Of a stretch of DNA of 64,000 nucleotides, positions 17,752 to 25,788 are shown one piece after another. Source of the stretch: Rufibacter tibetensis. GTDB lineage: Bacteria; Bacteroidota; Bacteroidia; Cytophagales; Hymenobacteraceae. The DNA is taken from NCBI RefSeq assembly GCF_001310085.1, contig NZ_CP012643.1, positions 62,001 through 126,000 on the forward strand, written 5' to 3'. A program made the translations under genes and the position numbers. Every line of letters begins with the position of its first letter. Within the stretch, counting starts at the first letter, position 1. Below the pieces are notes generated by a model. The model did not search any database, was not told the origin of the DNA, and saw only the letters and a program-made list of their open reading frames with translations.

Positions 17752-18579
17752 CTACTTTGATCCGTTTCTGAAAATTTTTACCGGAAACAGACGATAGTCA
17801 TTCAGGTTAATAGCATACAGACACCCTTCCCAATGAATGACAGGCACCACACCAGTGGGTTGGATGCCGTTGTTATTAGGGATGGTCACCAAGGCATTGC
17901 CCACGTAAGAAGTGTCTTGAAGCCCAGTACGGTTAGTAAGATGATTCAAAAAAGCTTCTTTCTGGTCTTTAGATGAGGTGAACCCTACCTCTCTAGGCAC
18001 CAATTCATCTGACTTCCCCTCTGCGTAATAGATAACTTTCTCTACGGTATTGATGGAGATTTCTGGCAAATAAAGGCGCGGAACCGCCGTCTTGGCTTCG
18101 TCTGCATAGTAGAACCTGACCGAATTCTCAATCGGTTTTATCAAATCTGGCAGGTTGGCAATTTTTTCAAGACGCTTTAGTTTTTCAGCCTTAATCTTCT
18201 GCACGGACGTTTCCATAGAAGAACTTGCCTCAGAGGCTCCGTGGGTGAGCAGGTAATGTTTCTGGTGAACGTCAAGAATGGTAGTGAAAGTGGTAATGAA
18301 ATGGTCTGTGTTCTTCAGGTGGAACATCTCCAGCTCGTGCGCCTTCTTTCTGGATACTAGATACGAATGAATGTTTCTGGTCTTCTCTAAAACCGCTTTC
18401 ATTTTAGACGCCTGCGGGGTGCCTTTGTACCGGTGACTTAGTTCCTGCAAAAGGGCAAGTCGGCGGTTAGATTCAGCTATGTAGCCAATCTCTTCAATAC
18501 CTAAATCTCCTGTGGCACCCACCACTACCCTTCTGCCCTTCTTTTTCACTCCAAACAAAGAGCGCATGAAATCCATCAT
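17752..18579 (-). CDS. Unknown protein, last gene of the TelA operon
   Basis: I do not recognise this 275-residue protein. It has a basic N-terminus (FGVKKKGRRVVVG), a helical, partly coiled middle (about residues 35-160), and a C-terminal part of about 100 residues with beta-like segments (NALVTIPNN, VVPVIHWEGCLYAINLNDYRLFPVKIF). There is no signal peptide or membrane helix. Its ATG overlaps the stop of the preceding 56-residue gene as ATGA, so translation is probably coupled. A role together with the TelA-like protein, possibly in envelope stress or membrane handling, is inferred from the operon only. Confidence 0.65.
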   Translation of the reverse strand: MMDFMRSLFGVKKKGRRVVVGATGDLGIEEIGYIAESNRRLALLQELSHRYKGTPQASKMKAVLEKTRNIHSYLVSRKKAHELEMFHLKNTDHFITTFTTILDVHQKHYLLTHGASEASSSMETSVQKIKAEKLKRLEKIANLPDLIKPIENSVRFYYADEAKTAVPRLYLPEISINTVEKVIYYAEGKSDELVPREVGFTSSKDQKEAFLNHLTNRTGLQDTSYVGNALVTIPNNNGIQPTGVVPVIHWEGCLYAINLNDYRLFPVKIFRNGSK

Positions 18580-18746
18580 TCAGAGAGTATCTTTTTAAGG
18601 TGGAGCGTTTCAATTTCAACCTTCAACTTTTCGGCTTTTTTCTGGTTTTCGAAGAAATTGTCCAGGTTGTTTAGGTACAAGTCTAAAAGGGCGTCCTGCT
18701 CTTGTGTCAGGATCCCGTTCAGAGCTTTTGATACTTCTTCAGCCAT
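18576..18746 (-). CDS. Small acidic/helical protein, 56 residues, in TelA operon
   Basis: This short gene fills the gap between the TelA-like gene and the 275-residue gene exactly. Its ATG (18744-18746) shares one base with the TelA-like TAA stop, and its TGA stop overlaps the next ATG. The translation begins MAEEVSKALNGILTQEQ and ends KKILSE. The whole chain looks like two amphipathic helices, the second Lys/Glu-rich (ENQKKAEKLKVEIETLH) and suited to coiled-coil pairing. The perfect overlap at both ends is the strongest evidence that it is real. I know no family for it; a small adaptor for its neighbours is a guess. Confidence 0.65.
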   Translation of the reverse strand: MAEEVSKALNGILTQEQDALLDLYLNNLDNFFENQKKAEKLKVEIETLHLKKILSE

Positions 18747-19831
18747 TATTCTATTTCAATTTTCTTGGACTTGCTTAAGGTGCCCAGGATTTTGCTGTTG
18801 AGTTCTTCCTGCACCAGCGCGAGCTCTTTTACGGCTTCGGCCCGTTTACGGCTGCCTTCTTCTGAGATCTTGATCACGGCATCCAGGGTTTCCACCATGT
18901 CTTTGTTTACCTTTTTGAGGGTGTCCACGTCTACAATGCCCCGCTCGTTTTCCTGCGCGGCGGTCACCACGTTAGTTTTGAGCAACTGTGAATTTTTTAA
19001 GAGCATCTCATTGGTGGTATCAGTGACCTTTTTCTGGATTTCCAGGGCTTTCCGCTGTTTCTCCAGTCCCAGGGCAATGGCCACTTGCTGGCGCCACACC
19101 GGAATTACGGTCACAATGGAGTTCTGGATTTTCTGGGCCAGCACATCATTGGTAGTCTGGATCATCCTGATCTGCGGCATAGACTGCGTGGCAATGGTAT
19201 GCGACAAGGTGAAATCATGCACCTTTTTCTCTAAACGGTCCTTAAACGCCACCATATCGGCGAGCCGCTGCACTACCAGTTCATCCTGTCCGCTGCTTTC
19301 CACCTCAGACTGCAATTGTGGTATAAGCTGGTTCTCGATCTCATCAATCTTCATTTTGCCGGCGGCAATCAGAGAGCGCACCTCATGGATGTACTCCACT
19401 ACCTGCTTGAACATCACCTCCAGCCCGGTAGTATCTTTCAGAACGCTTTGGCGGGTTTTCTCAAGTTTCACCACCACATCATCTACGTTCTCAGACACCG
19501 AGTTGTACTGGCTGGCCAGCTGCTGGGTCTTGTTCTTGATCTTACCCACAAACGGCAGGCGCGAGAAGAAACCCGGTTTCTCGGTTTCGTCTACCTTGAT
19601 CATGTTGATTTGGGTCAGTAACTCGTTTATGGCGGCACCGGCGTCACCTGAGTCTTTGGCTTTGACCTTGGTGAGGAGTTCATTGGAATAATACCCCAGT
19701 TTACGCTGCGTCTCTACCCCAAAGGAGCTGAGGCTTTCCGGCTTGGTGGGATCTATGGTCTTAGAGATTTCCAGGGCTTTCTGCTGAACCAACTCTTTGT
19801 TTTCTGACAGGGTAATTTCCTTATTTTCCAT
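18746..19831 (-). CDS. TelA family protein (toxic anion resistance)
   Basis: The 361-residue, almost wholly alpha-helical protein matches the TelA/toxic anion resistance family. Recognisable segments are GFFSRLPFVGKIKNKTQQL (about 87-105), a long central helix region with IIPQL-like and DELVVQRLADMVAFKDRLEKK stretches, IRMIQTTNDVLAQKIQNSIVTVIPVWRQQVAIAL (about 225-258) and a C-terminal coiled coil. Family members are linked to tellurite and antimicrobial tolerance, but the biochemical role is not established. It has no membrane segment and is expected to be cytoplasmic or membrane-associated. It lies 5 bases after the 147-residue membrane protein and overlaps the next gene, so all four form one operon. 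Confidence 0.82.
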   Translation of the reverse strand: MENKEITLSENKELVQQKALEISKTIDPTKPESLSSFGVETQRKLGYYSNELLTKVKAKDSGDAGAAINELLTQINMIKVDETEKPGFFSRLPFVGKIKNKTQQLASQYNSVSENVDDVVVKLEKTRQSVLKDTTGLEVMFKQVVEYIHEVRSLIAAGKMKIDEIENQLIPQLQSEVESSGQDELVVQRLADMVAFKDRLEKKVHDFTLSHTIATQSMPQIRMIQTTNDVLAQKIQNSIVTVIPVWRQQVAIALGLEKQRKALEIQKKVTDTTNEMLLKNSQLLKTNVVTAAQENERGIVDVDTLKKVNKDMVETLDAVIKISEEGSRKRAEAVKELALVQEELNSKILGTLSKSKKIEIE

Positions 19832-19836
19832 AGTGC

Positions 19837-20280
19837 TTAGTTTATTCCGATGTGGGGTTTCTGTTCGGTGTCTAACTCTTTTACAAACTCTTTGAGGTTA
19901 GCATGGCGGCCGTTGACCTCATACCATTCTATTTCATTTTTGGGCAGGTACTCCCCTAACAAGTCATACACCTCCTGCAGCATTTCAGCTTTCTTTCTGG
20001 TCCTAAAAACCGGGTTCTTGTAGTATGCGCTCAGGTATTCCACTTTCACCTGCCCACCCTGCGTTACCGCCAGTTCTTTCACCTCTACCACCAACTCAGA
20101 CGACTTCTGGTTGTCGGTGACAATGGTTTTATAAACCCCTTTCTTCTCGTCCTCCAGAATGGCAGCGGCCCTGCTCTGGAAGTCCCGCAAGGCTTTCTGC
20201 AACTTTAAGTTGGGTCTGATGCGGTGGCCATAAATATATCCTAAGAACGCGGCCAATATAAATGCGAATACGAATGCCAT
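19837..20280 (-). CDS. Single-pass membrane protein, first gene of TelA operon
   Basis: This 147-residue protein has one N-terminal membrane helix (FVFAFILAAFLGYIYG) followed by a basic, then helical cytoplasmic domain. I do not recognise the family. The middle (VVEVKELAVTQGGQVKVEYLSAYY) looks beta-rich and the end acidic. It is the promoter-proximal gene of the four-gene TelA operon, five bases before the TelA-like start. It could be a membrane anchor for the soluble TelA-like protein (inference). Confidence 0.7.
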   Translation of the reverse strand: MAFVFAFILAAFLGYIYGHRIRPNLKLQKALRDFQSRAAAILEDEKKGVYKTIVTDNQKSSELVVEVKELAVTQGGQVKVEYLSAYYKNPVFRTRKKAEMLQEVYDLLGEYLPKNEIEWYEVNGRHANLKEFVKELDTEQKPHIGIN

Positions 20281-20721
20281 AGTTGTGGTTGTTTTTTCTA
20301 AAAACGCAGAAACTGCTCCATTCTATACGCACGCTCAAATCAAAATGCCAAGGTTCTTCAATCCGGGTCACTCAAAGTTTTTGATACTCAAAAACACAGC
20401 ACCTACCAAGCCCATCGTTTATCACCTGTTTTTGCTATATCTGTCGCAAAACGTCCCTAATACTTACTAATTCTTTCTCTATTTTTAGTAGCAATGCTAT
20501 GTACTCTGCGTTGACCTAGGCACAAGGTAAACAACTGGTTCATATTTCACTGACTTCCATAAAAAGAAGCACTAGCATTGGGTGTAATCAGGTTGAGTTT
20601 TGGAAGAGGGAATTGGGTTAGCTTTTGCAGCTAAAGGATGTCCTTCAACACCTACATTGCCTTTGCTCCGTATTTGTTTTACCCTTTCTCTCGGGCTGGG
20701 AAGGCTAACTTTTTAAATACC
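20281..20721. other. Intergenic region between TelA operon and RNA helicase
   Basis: It holds the divergent promoters of the TelA operon and the DEAD-box helicase. No further gene or RNA fold is recognised. Confidence 0.45.
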
Positions 20722-20729
20722 TATCTTTG
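20722..20729 (+). promoter_or_regulatory. Candidate -7 element (TATCTTTG) of the RNA helicase
   Basis: It is an exact TAnnTTTG match 20 bases before the ATG at 20750, implying a very short leader of about 12-15 bases. No clear -33 TTG is seen at the expected position. Confidence 0.45.
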
Positions 20730-20749
20730 CCGAATACCACCCAATCAAG

Positions 20750-22048
20750 ATGATCCAGAATATCCTAAACACCCTAAAGATTGCCAGCCTGAACGAGATG
20801 CAGGAACAGACGCTGGCGGCCGCTCAGAAAAGCGATGTCATCTTGTTATCGCCTACGGGGTCTGGGAAAACCTTGGGGTATTTGTTGTCGGTGTTGCCTC
20901 GGCTGAAGCCCGAGGTTCAGGAAGTGCAGGCACTCATTTTGGCTCCCTCCAGAGAGCTTGCCATGCAAATTGAGCAGGTCTTCAGAAGCATGGCCACCGG
21001 CTTCAGGGTAGACAGTCTCTACGGCGGACATGCCACCAACCCAGAGAAACGCAGCCTGACCAATCCACCAGCTCTGCTAGTGGGTACTCCCGGCCGGATT
21101 GCCTATCACCTACGGGAAGAAAACTTCTCCACCGCGGCCATCAAAACCCTGGTCCTGGATGAGTTTGACAAATCTTTGGAGTATGGATTTCAGGAAGACA
21201 TGGCCTACATCATTGGACAACTCAGAGAGGTAGACAAACGCCTTTTAGTTTCAGCCACAGCTATGCCGCAGGTTCCTTCCTTTACCAAACTTAAGAACCC
21301 CATCACTGTGAACTTCCTGCAGGAGGCAAATAATGCCCCGGATTTGCAGGTGAAGGCCGTAGAGGTACAGAAAGGAAACAAGATGTCGGCTCTTATGGGT
21401 GTGTTATGCTCAATTGGAACCGCTTCCAGTATGGTTTTCTGCAACCAACGCGACACGGTGGAAGCAGTAAGTGATTTCCTGCGCGACAAAGGCCTTCCTC
21501 ATGGCATCTTCCACGGAGGCCTAGAGCAACCAGACCGGGAACGCACCCTCATGAAGTTCCGGAACGGCACCTACCGCACCTTAGTAAGTACTGATCTAGC
21601 TGCCCGGGGCCTGGACATTCCCGAGGTGGAATTTGTTATCCATTTCCAGGTGCCTGATCAAGAAAATTTCACGCACCGCAATGGCCGCACCGCCCGCATG
21701 AACGCAAAAGGCACCAGTTACCTGCTCCTACAACCCGGTGAAAAGCCGCCTTACCTTCCCAAGATCCCGCCCTTGGAGAACTTGCCAGCCAAAGCGGTCT
21801 TGCCTCCTCCTTCACCCTGGGAAACCATTTACATTAGCGCCGGCAAAAAAGACAAGGTCAACAAAGTAGATATTGTAGGCTGGATGCTGCAAAAAGGTGG
21901 CTTAGACAAATCTGAGCTGGGCCGGATAGAACTGCTGGACAACGCCGCTTTCGTGGCCGTTTCTAAAAAGAAGCTTGAAAAAGCAGTTCAGCTCCTACAA
22001 AATGAAAAGCTGAAAGGGAAGAAAGTGAAGATTGAACAGGCCTCTTAA
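20750..22048 (+). CDS. DEAD-box-family ATP-dependent RNA helicase with DEFD motif
   Basis: The 432-residue protein has the two RecA-like domains of DEAD-box RNA helicases: PTGSGKT (residues 35-41), PSREL (66-70), GGHATN, TPGRI (113-117), VLDEFD (135-140), SAT (168-170), then STDLAARGLD and HRNGRTAR. Motif II reads DEFD rather than DEAD, an unusual variant. The last 75 residues (from about ETIYISAGKKDKVNKVD to KGKKVKIEQAS) look like the DbpA-type RNA-binding domain, which in E. coli DbpA targets a 23S rRNA hairpin. A role in ribosome assembly is therefore plausible but not proven. It is monocistronic, with a hairpin terminator directly after it. Confidence 0.88.
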   Translation: MIQNILNTLKIASLNEMQEQTLAAAQKSDVILLSPTGSGKTLGYLLSVLPRLKPEVQEVQALILAPSRELAMQIEQVFRSMATGFRVDSLYGGHATNPEKRSLTNPPALLVGTPGRIAYHLREENFSTAAIKTLVLDEFDKSLEYGFQEDMAYIIGQLREVDKRLLVSATAMPQVPSFTKLKNPITVNFLQEANNAPDLQVKAVEVQKGNKMSALMGVLCSIGTASSMVFCNQRDTVEAVSDFLRDKGLPHGIFHGGLEQPDRERTLMKFRNGTYRTLVSTDLAARGLDIPEVEFVIHFQVPDQENFTHRNGRTARMNAKGTSYLLLQPGEKPPYLPKIPPLENLPAKAVLPPPSPWETIYISAGKKDKVNKVDIVGWMLQKGGLDKSELGRIELLDNAAFVAVSKKKLEKAVQLLQNEKLKGKKVKIEQAS

Positions 22049-22062
22049 AGCCCCCATTATGT

Positions 22063-22116
22063 ACAAAACTGCCCTTCACTTTGGTCTACTAAAACCATAG
22101 CGAAGGGCAGTTTTGT
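22063..22116. terminator. Intrinsic terminator between convergent helicase and NUDIX genes
   Basis: A perfect 15-bp stem (22063-22077 with 22102-22116) has a 24-base loop, 15 bases after the helicase stop. The outer end of the stem has A/T runs on both strands. Confidence 0.75.
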
Positions 22117-22257
22117 ATCAGGTCTATGGACCTATTTATAACACTTCGGGACTCAGTAAATCTTTGGAAATTCAAAGTACAGACTCTGTCAACAGATCCT
22201 ATTTCCATCCCCCTTTTTCAAAAGGAACATAAAAACGTTTCACTAAAAAGAAAGAAC

Positions 22258-22656
22258 CTACTTTAGCAACTTCTCTTCCTTCAACCAGTCAAATATAATT
22301 TGGTCCACCGGCGAAACTTTATCCCGGTCAGAATAGCCTAGCCATACTACTTCTTCTATCTCGTTTGCGGGTTGGATGTTGCCCTTGTACGCTCCGGTAT
22401 AACACGTCATTTTCACCTCCACTCCTTCTGGATGACTATCGGCTTGGGCCTGAAACGTCCCGAAGTAATTTACCGTCTCTTCTACCAAATCTACTTCCAG
22501 CTCCTCCTTGATCTCCCTGGACAAGGCCGCAAAGTCATTTTCATCTGCCTCCCGCTTTCCACCCGGAATATAGTACTTCGTACGGCCCACACTACGCGTA
22601 CTCAATATTCGCCCATCATGGATTTCAATCCAGGCTAGTTTATCTATGGTTTTCAT
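22258..22656 (-). CDS. NUDIX hydrolase
   Basis: The protein is 132 residues, the standard length for a stand-alone NUDIX domain. The NUDIX box starts at Gly33 and reads GKREADE...REIKEELEV, so Gly, both catalytic-region Glu pairs and the Arg are present. The usual Gly near its end is replaced by Glu54. The metal-binding REIKEE is intact, so it should hydrolyse a nucleoside-diphosphate-linked substrate such as an oxidised nucleotide, NADH or a sugar nucleotide. The substrate cannot be told from sequence. It stands alone, convergent with the helicase. Confidence 0.88.
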   Translation of the reverse strand: MKTIDKLAWIEIHDGRILSTRSVGRTKYYIPGGKREADENDFAALSREIKEELEVDLVEETVNYFGTFQAQADSHPEGVEVKMTCYTGAYKGNIQPANEIEEVVWLGYSDRDKVSPVDQIIFDWLKEEKLLK

Positions 22657-22956
22657 GGAAGAAAATTTTGGTAAGCTTTAGGATGAATATACACAAACTA
22701 CCCTAATGTTTTCTCATGGGGGAAGTACTTTTTCAGAAGGTGCTCTTCTCTTGCCACCTGAACAAAGAAAAGCGGATTTGAACCTGCTTTTGTGAAATTA
22801 CCCTAAAAGATAAACCTGTATTTGCTTTTACCTACGGGAAAGTAATAGACCCGCATATTGGAGAGAACGCCTAAGAAGAGGTACCTTCCCAAAAGGTATT
22901 ATTTCACTTATCAAAAATAAAATTTTACTTTTTCTAGGTAACCTTGAACTAATGTC
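22657..22956. other. Intergenic region between NUDIX and cold-shock genes
   Basis: This divergent promoter region has nothing else recognisable in it. It becomes very AT-rich just before the cold-shock promoter. Confidence 0.4.
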
Positions 22957-22964
22957 TACCTTTG
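22957..22964 (+). promoter_or_regulatory. Candidate -7 element (TACCTTTG) of the cold-shock gene
   Basis: This exact TAnnTTTG match lies 30 bases before the cold-shock start. An ATG at 22952 lies upstream of this element and so cannot be on the transcript, which fixes the start at 22994. Confidence 0.5.
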
Positions 22965-22993
22965 AGGGTAGTAGATGTATAATAAACAATATC

Positions 22994-23185
22994 ATGAATC
23001 AAGGAACAGTAAAATTCTTCAACGACTCTAAAGGGTTCGGTTTTATCAAAGACAACAATTCAAATCAGGAGTACTTCGTACACGTATCTGGCTTGGTAGA
23101 TGAAATCAGAGAAAACGACGAGGTAGTCTATGATCTTCAAGAAGGAAGAAAAGGACTAAACGCCATCAACGTAAAACGCGCTTAG
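22994..23185 (+). CDS. Cold-shock domain protein (CspA family)
   Basis: The 63-residue protein is a single cold-shock domain of standard size: MNQGTVKFFNDSKGFGFIKDN carries RNP1 (KGFGFI) and QEYFVHVSG carries an RNP2-like motif (YFVHVS, where VFVHFS is usual). Such proteins bind single-stranded RNA/DNA and act as RNA chaperones, in cold shock or in ordinary growth. An in-frame ATG 42 bases upstream is rejected because it precedes the promoter element. The gene is monocistronic with its own terminator. The leader of only about 25 bases is much shorter than that of E. coli cspA, so a long thermosensor leader is absent. Confidence 0.93.
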   Translation: MNQGTVKFFNDSKGFGFIKDNNSNQEYFVHVSGLVDEIRENDEVVYDLQEGRKGLNAINVKRA

Positions 23186-23210
23186 TCTTTAGACATAAAG
23201 ACATAGTACA

Positions 23211-23241
23211 AAAAAGCCTCTCCGATTGGGAGAGGCTTTTT
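23211..23241. terminator. Intrinsic terminator after cold-shock gene
   Basis: A perfect 13-bp stem (23211-23223 with 23229-23241) has a 5-base loop and a T-run on the plus strand and A-run on the other side. It is shared with the convergent oxidoreductase gene at 23314. Confidence 0.9.
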
Positions 23242-23313
23242 TTATGCTCTAATGTGAGGACGTTTTTAGTTCTGTTTTCAGAAAGCTGGTTAGAGATATC
23301 TAAAAAAACTAAG

Positions 23314-24696
23314 TCAGGAAACACCAAACACATACTTCTCCATAAACTCATTCCGGAACTTCCCTTCCAGGTCATGATGAAGAAGCAATTGCCTGAAATC
23401 CTCCATTCTCTCATACTGCGCCTGCAACACCTTGGGCTCCATGGTAAACAGTTTTCCCCAGTGCGGCCGCGCATTGAAAGGAGCTAGCTTCTCCTCAATG
23501 AGAGGCAGCAGTTGCATCACCACTTCCTCATCCTGTTTCCAAGTAAAGTGAAAGGCCACAGTAGTTTGCTTGTATTGTGGACTTAGCCACAACTCATCTG
23601 CCTTAATGGTTCTGATTTCTGACACAAAGAGATGCGGTGAGATCTTCTCGTGCAGTGATTCAATTGCCATAATGGCTTCATAAGCATGCTCAATGGCCAC
23701 AAAATATTCACTCTGCAACTCTGCCCCTGCACTCGGTTTGAACCCCATTTTAAAGTGCGGCAAACGCTCGTACCACTCACCAACTTCTCCCAATTGCTCA
23801 GTCGTATTCTCCGCAGATTCACTCTCAATAGGGTGCAACTTTTGAGTAGCCAGTTTTGCTCCAAACACCTCAGGTTCAATAATGGCCGGCACATCCTCCT
23901 CTACTTTACTCTTTACCCAAACCTGGTTAATGTTTTGGTTTTCCCAATGGGTAAACAGGCTCACGCTATACCCTTTAGACATGATTTCTACAAAATGATC
24001 TTGCAATGCGCGCATGGGTAGATTGCGGTACACCACTTGCGTCATTTTGAAGGAGGGCACCAGATCAAGGGTAATCTTAGTTACTACTCCCAAGCCTCCA
24101 AGCGCTACTACTGCTCCGTTGAACAATTCTCCATCCTTCTGCCGGGACATAGTTACCTGTTCACCCGCAGCATTTACAAATTCAATCGCAGAGACAGAAG
24201 TAGCAAGATTGCCGTTTTGTATTCCAGAGCCGTGGGTGGCTGTGGAACAGGCTCCAACTACTGTAATGTGCGGTAAGGAAGCCATGTTAGGAACTGCATA
24301 GCCATGTTGCTGCAGAACTTCGGCTAATTCTCCATACCGCATCCCTGCTTCTACGGTGATTTTAAAGGCTTCTTTGTCCAGTGAAACAATTTCGTTCAAA
24401 CTCTGAAGCGAAATAAGAGTGTCCCTACTGTCAGCGATTGTGTTGAAGGAATGCCTAGATCCTAAGGCTCGTTGGTTTCCGCCATTATTTACCAAGATTT
24501 GTATCTTACCGGTAGATTTAGGGAAATGCACCTTCTCGGCACTGTAAGTAAGATTACCAGCCCAATTAGTAAAACTCTTCGGCTGAGAGAAGGAAACTTT
24601 CCCCTTTTTCCAGTGAGCTGAGAAAAACCTTGACAAGAATACACCACCTGCAACAGCGAGAGAGAATGAAATTAATGCTCTTTTAACCATGGACAA
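23314..24696 (-). CDS. FAD-linked alditol/sugar-lactone oxidase-like protein
   Basis: This 460-residue flavoprotein of the VAO family has an N-terminal FAD-binding domain and a C-terminal ALO-type (D-arabinono-1,4-lactone oxidase) domain. RALGSRHSFNTIAD near residue 75-88 is the alditol-oxidase motif whose His is the covalent FAD attachment site in Streptomyces AldO. HITVVGACSTATHGSG (about 143-158) is the FAD-pyrophosphate region, and ARPHWGKLF near the end is typical of the ALO domain. A hydrophobic segment near the N-terminus (ALISFSLAVAGGVFLSRFF) suggests membrane anchoring or export. The likely reaction is oxidation of a sugar alcohol such as xylitol with release of H2O2; the substrate is inferred from motif similarity only. 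Confidence 0.82.
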   Translation of the reverse strand: MSMVKRALISFSLAVAGGVFLSRFFSAHWKKGKVSFSQPKSFTNWAGNLTYSAEKVHFPKSTGKIQILVNNGGNQRALGSRHSFNTIADSRDTLISLQSLNEIVSLDKEAFKITVEAGMRYGELAEVLQQHGYAVPNMASLPHITVVGACSTATHGSGIQNGNLATSVSAIEFVNAAGEQVTMSRQKDGELFNGAVVALGGLGVVTKITLDLVPSFKMTQVVYRNLPMRALQDHFVEIMSKGYSVSLFTHWENQNINQVWVKSKVEEDVPAIIEPEVFGAKLATQKLHPIESESAENTTEQLGEVGEWYERLPHFKMGFKPSAGAELQSEYFVAIEHAYEAIMAIESLHEKISPHLFVSEIRTIKADELWLSPQYKQTTVAFHFTWKQDEEVVMQLLPLIEEKLAPFNARPHWGKLFTMEPKVLQAQYERMEDFRQLLLHHDLEGKFRNEFMEKYVFGVS

Positions 24697-25032
24697 CTTA
24701 TTGATAAGTCAATATAGACAAAGAGCTGTATCATTCCTAAACATCGTACCCATTCGTAAGGGAACTTGAGGATAAGGAGTAATTTGGATGGATGGTTCTA
24801 CCCAAATCTTAAGAATTCAAGAGGTAGTAAATAAATTACATTAGCAAGTAGCTATCTAAGAAAGTGAACCCATATAAGGTGGTGGCGATTGGTACCGTTA
24901 TTTAGGATGGTGTACCTACTAGTGAGGTAAATTAAGTTCTGAAGATAGACTGAAAAGATTTTTACATAGCAGATGCTTATTGAGAACTTTATTAGAACCA
25001 ACAAGCAAAAATCAAATTGGTAAACTAACATT
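24697..25032. other. Gene-free stretch at the left edge of the AT-rich block
   Basis: No reading frame, RNA or repeat is recognised. Composition shifts here to the AT-rich style seen up to about 37.9 kb. I found no direct repeat shared with the right edge and no integrase gene. Confidence 0.45.
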
Positions 25033-25782
25033 TTACATAAAGCTTAAAAAACGCAAAATTCTTTGCTTTAAAATGAAATATGTTCTAAAAGGAAGGCTAT
25101 TTAACGATGAACCAAAAAATAAAAAAACAACCCCAAGGTAAGAACCAATTGTAACGCCTAATTGATTACCTAATATAAACAAGCAAATGGCACCTAATAA
25201 GCTTATATAGAATGGTACTAACCCATTGCGCTTTTTCGCACCCACAAAAAGAGCGTAGAGATTAACTCCCGTTATTATACCAAATATGGGTAGTAGCCAT
25301 GGGCTGTAAGGAATGGATTTAAGACTCGCAATTCCAAACACACTTAGGTAAGCCGCCCAACAAGCAGGACATTTTGGAAAGAAGGCAATAACAATGGGCG
25401 GAACAACATTAATTACATTCTTAGAAACTTTAATGGTAATGGCAGGTAAATTTATATTTACATTAGACTTTTTTAGCAGTTCTTTAACAGCTTTTATGAC
25501 TTCCGCTTCATTCCACTGTAAGTGAGTAAAACACTGGGCTATTTTGCCTTCTTTATTTAATAAGAATAGCTCTATTCTGTGGTTATTCACAATAGAACCG
25601 GCATAATTTACTCCAAGGTTGAAATACTGCTGAAGTCTTTCGTTTATTTTTCCCTCTGCCCTAAAAAAACGATTTTGATCGTCTATTTTGAAGCCCCTTA
25701 TTTCTGCATACGCATTTAATCTTAAGGGCAAGTCATAAGCTGGATCGTAAGTAATGGCAACCATTTGCAGACTTGCACCCAA
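25033..25782 (-). CDS. C-terminal fragment: end of SCO domain plus MerC-like membrane domain
   Basis: This is the downstream half of the interrupted gene, readable from a TTG at 25782 but more likely untranslated. Residues 1-90 complete the SCO domain. From about residue 115 there are four membrane helices with CPACW at the start of the first, similar to the metal-site Cys pair of MerC/MerT-type transporters. Confidence 0.45.
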   Translation of the reverse strand: MGASLQMVAITYDPAYDLPLRLNAYAEIRGFKIDDQNRFFRAEGKINERLQQYFNLGVNYAGSIVNNHRIELFLLNKEGKIAQCFTHLQWNEAEVIKAVKELLKKSNVNINLPAITIKVSKNVINVVPPIVIAFFPKCPACWAAYLSVFGIASLKSIPYSPWLLPIFGIITGVNLYALFVGAKKRNGLVPFYISLLGAICLFILGNQLGVTIGSYLGVVFLFFGSSLNSLPFRTYFILKQRILRFLSFM

Positions 25783-25788
25783 GTCCTC

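Noticed and set aside
18765-19691. 308-residue open frame on the plus strand opposite the TelA-like gene
   Set aside because: It is Ser/Cys/Thr-rich with no domain, and it lies wholly antisense to a well-supported conserved gene.
22952-22993. Longer N-terminus for the cold-shock protein
   Set aside because: The upstream ATG precedes the -7 promoter element and would not be transcribed. The cold-shock domain starts at 22994.
25033-25782. Independent gene starting at the TTG at 25782
   Set aside because: It is in the same frame as the upstream fragment, begins in mid-SCO domain and has no ribosome-binding site. It is better read as the tail of one interrupted gene.
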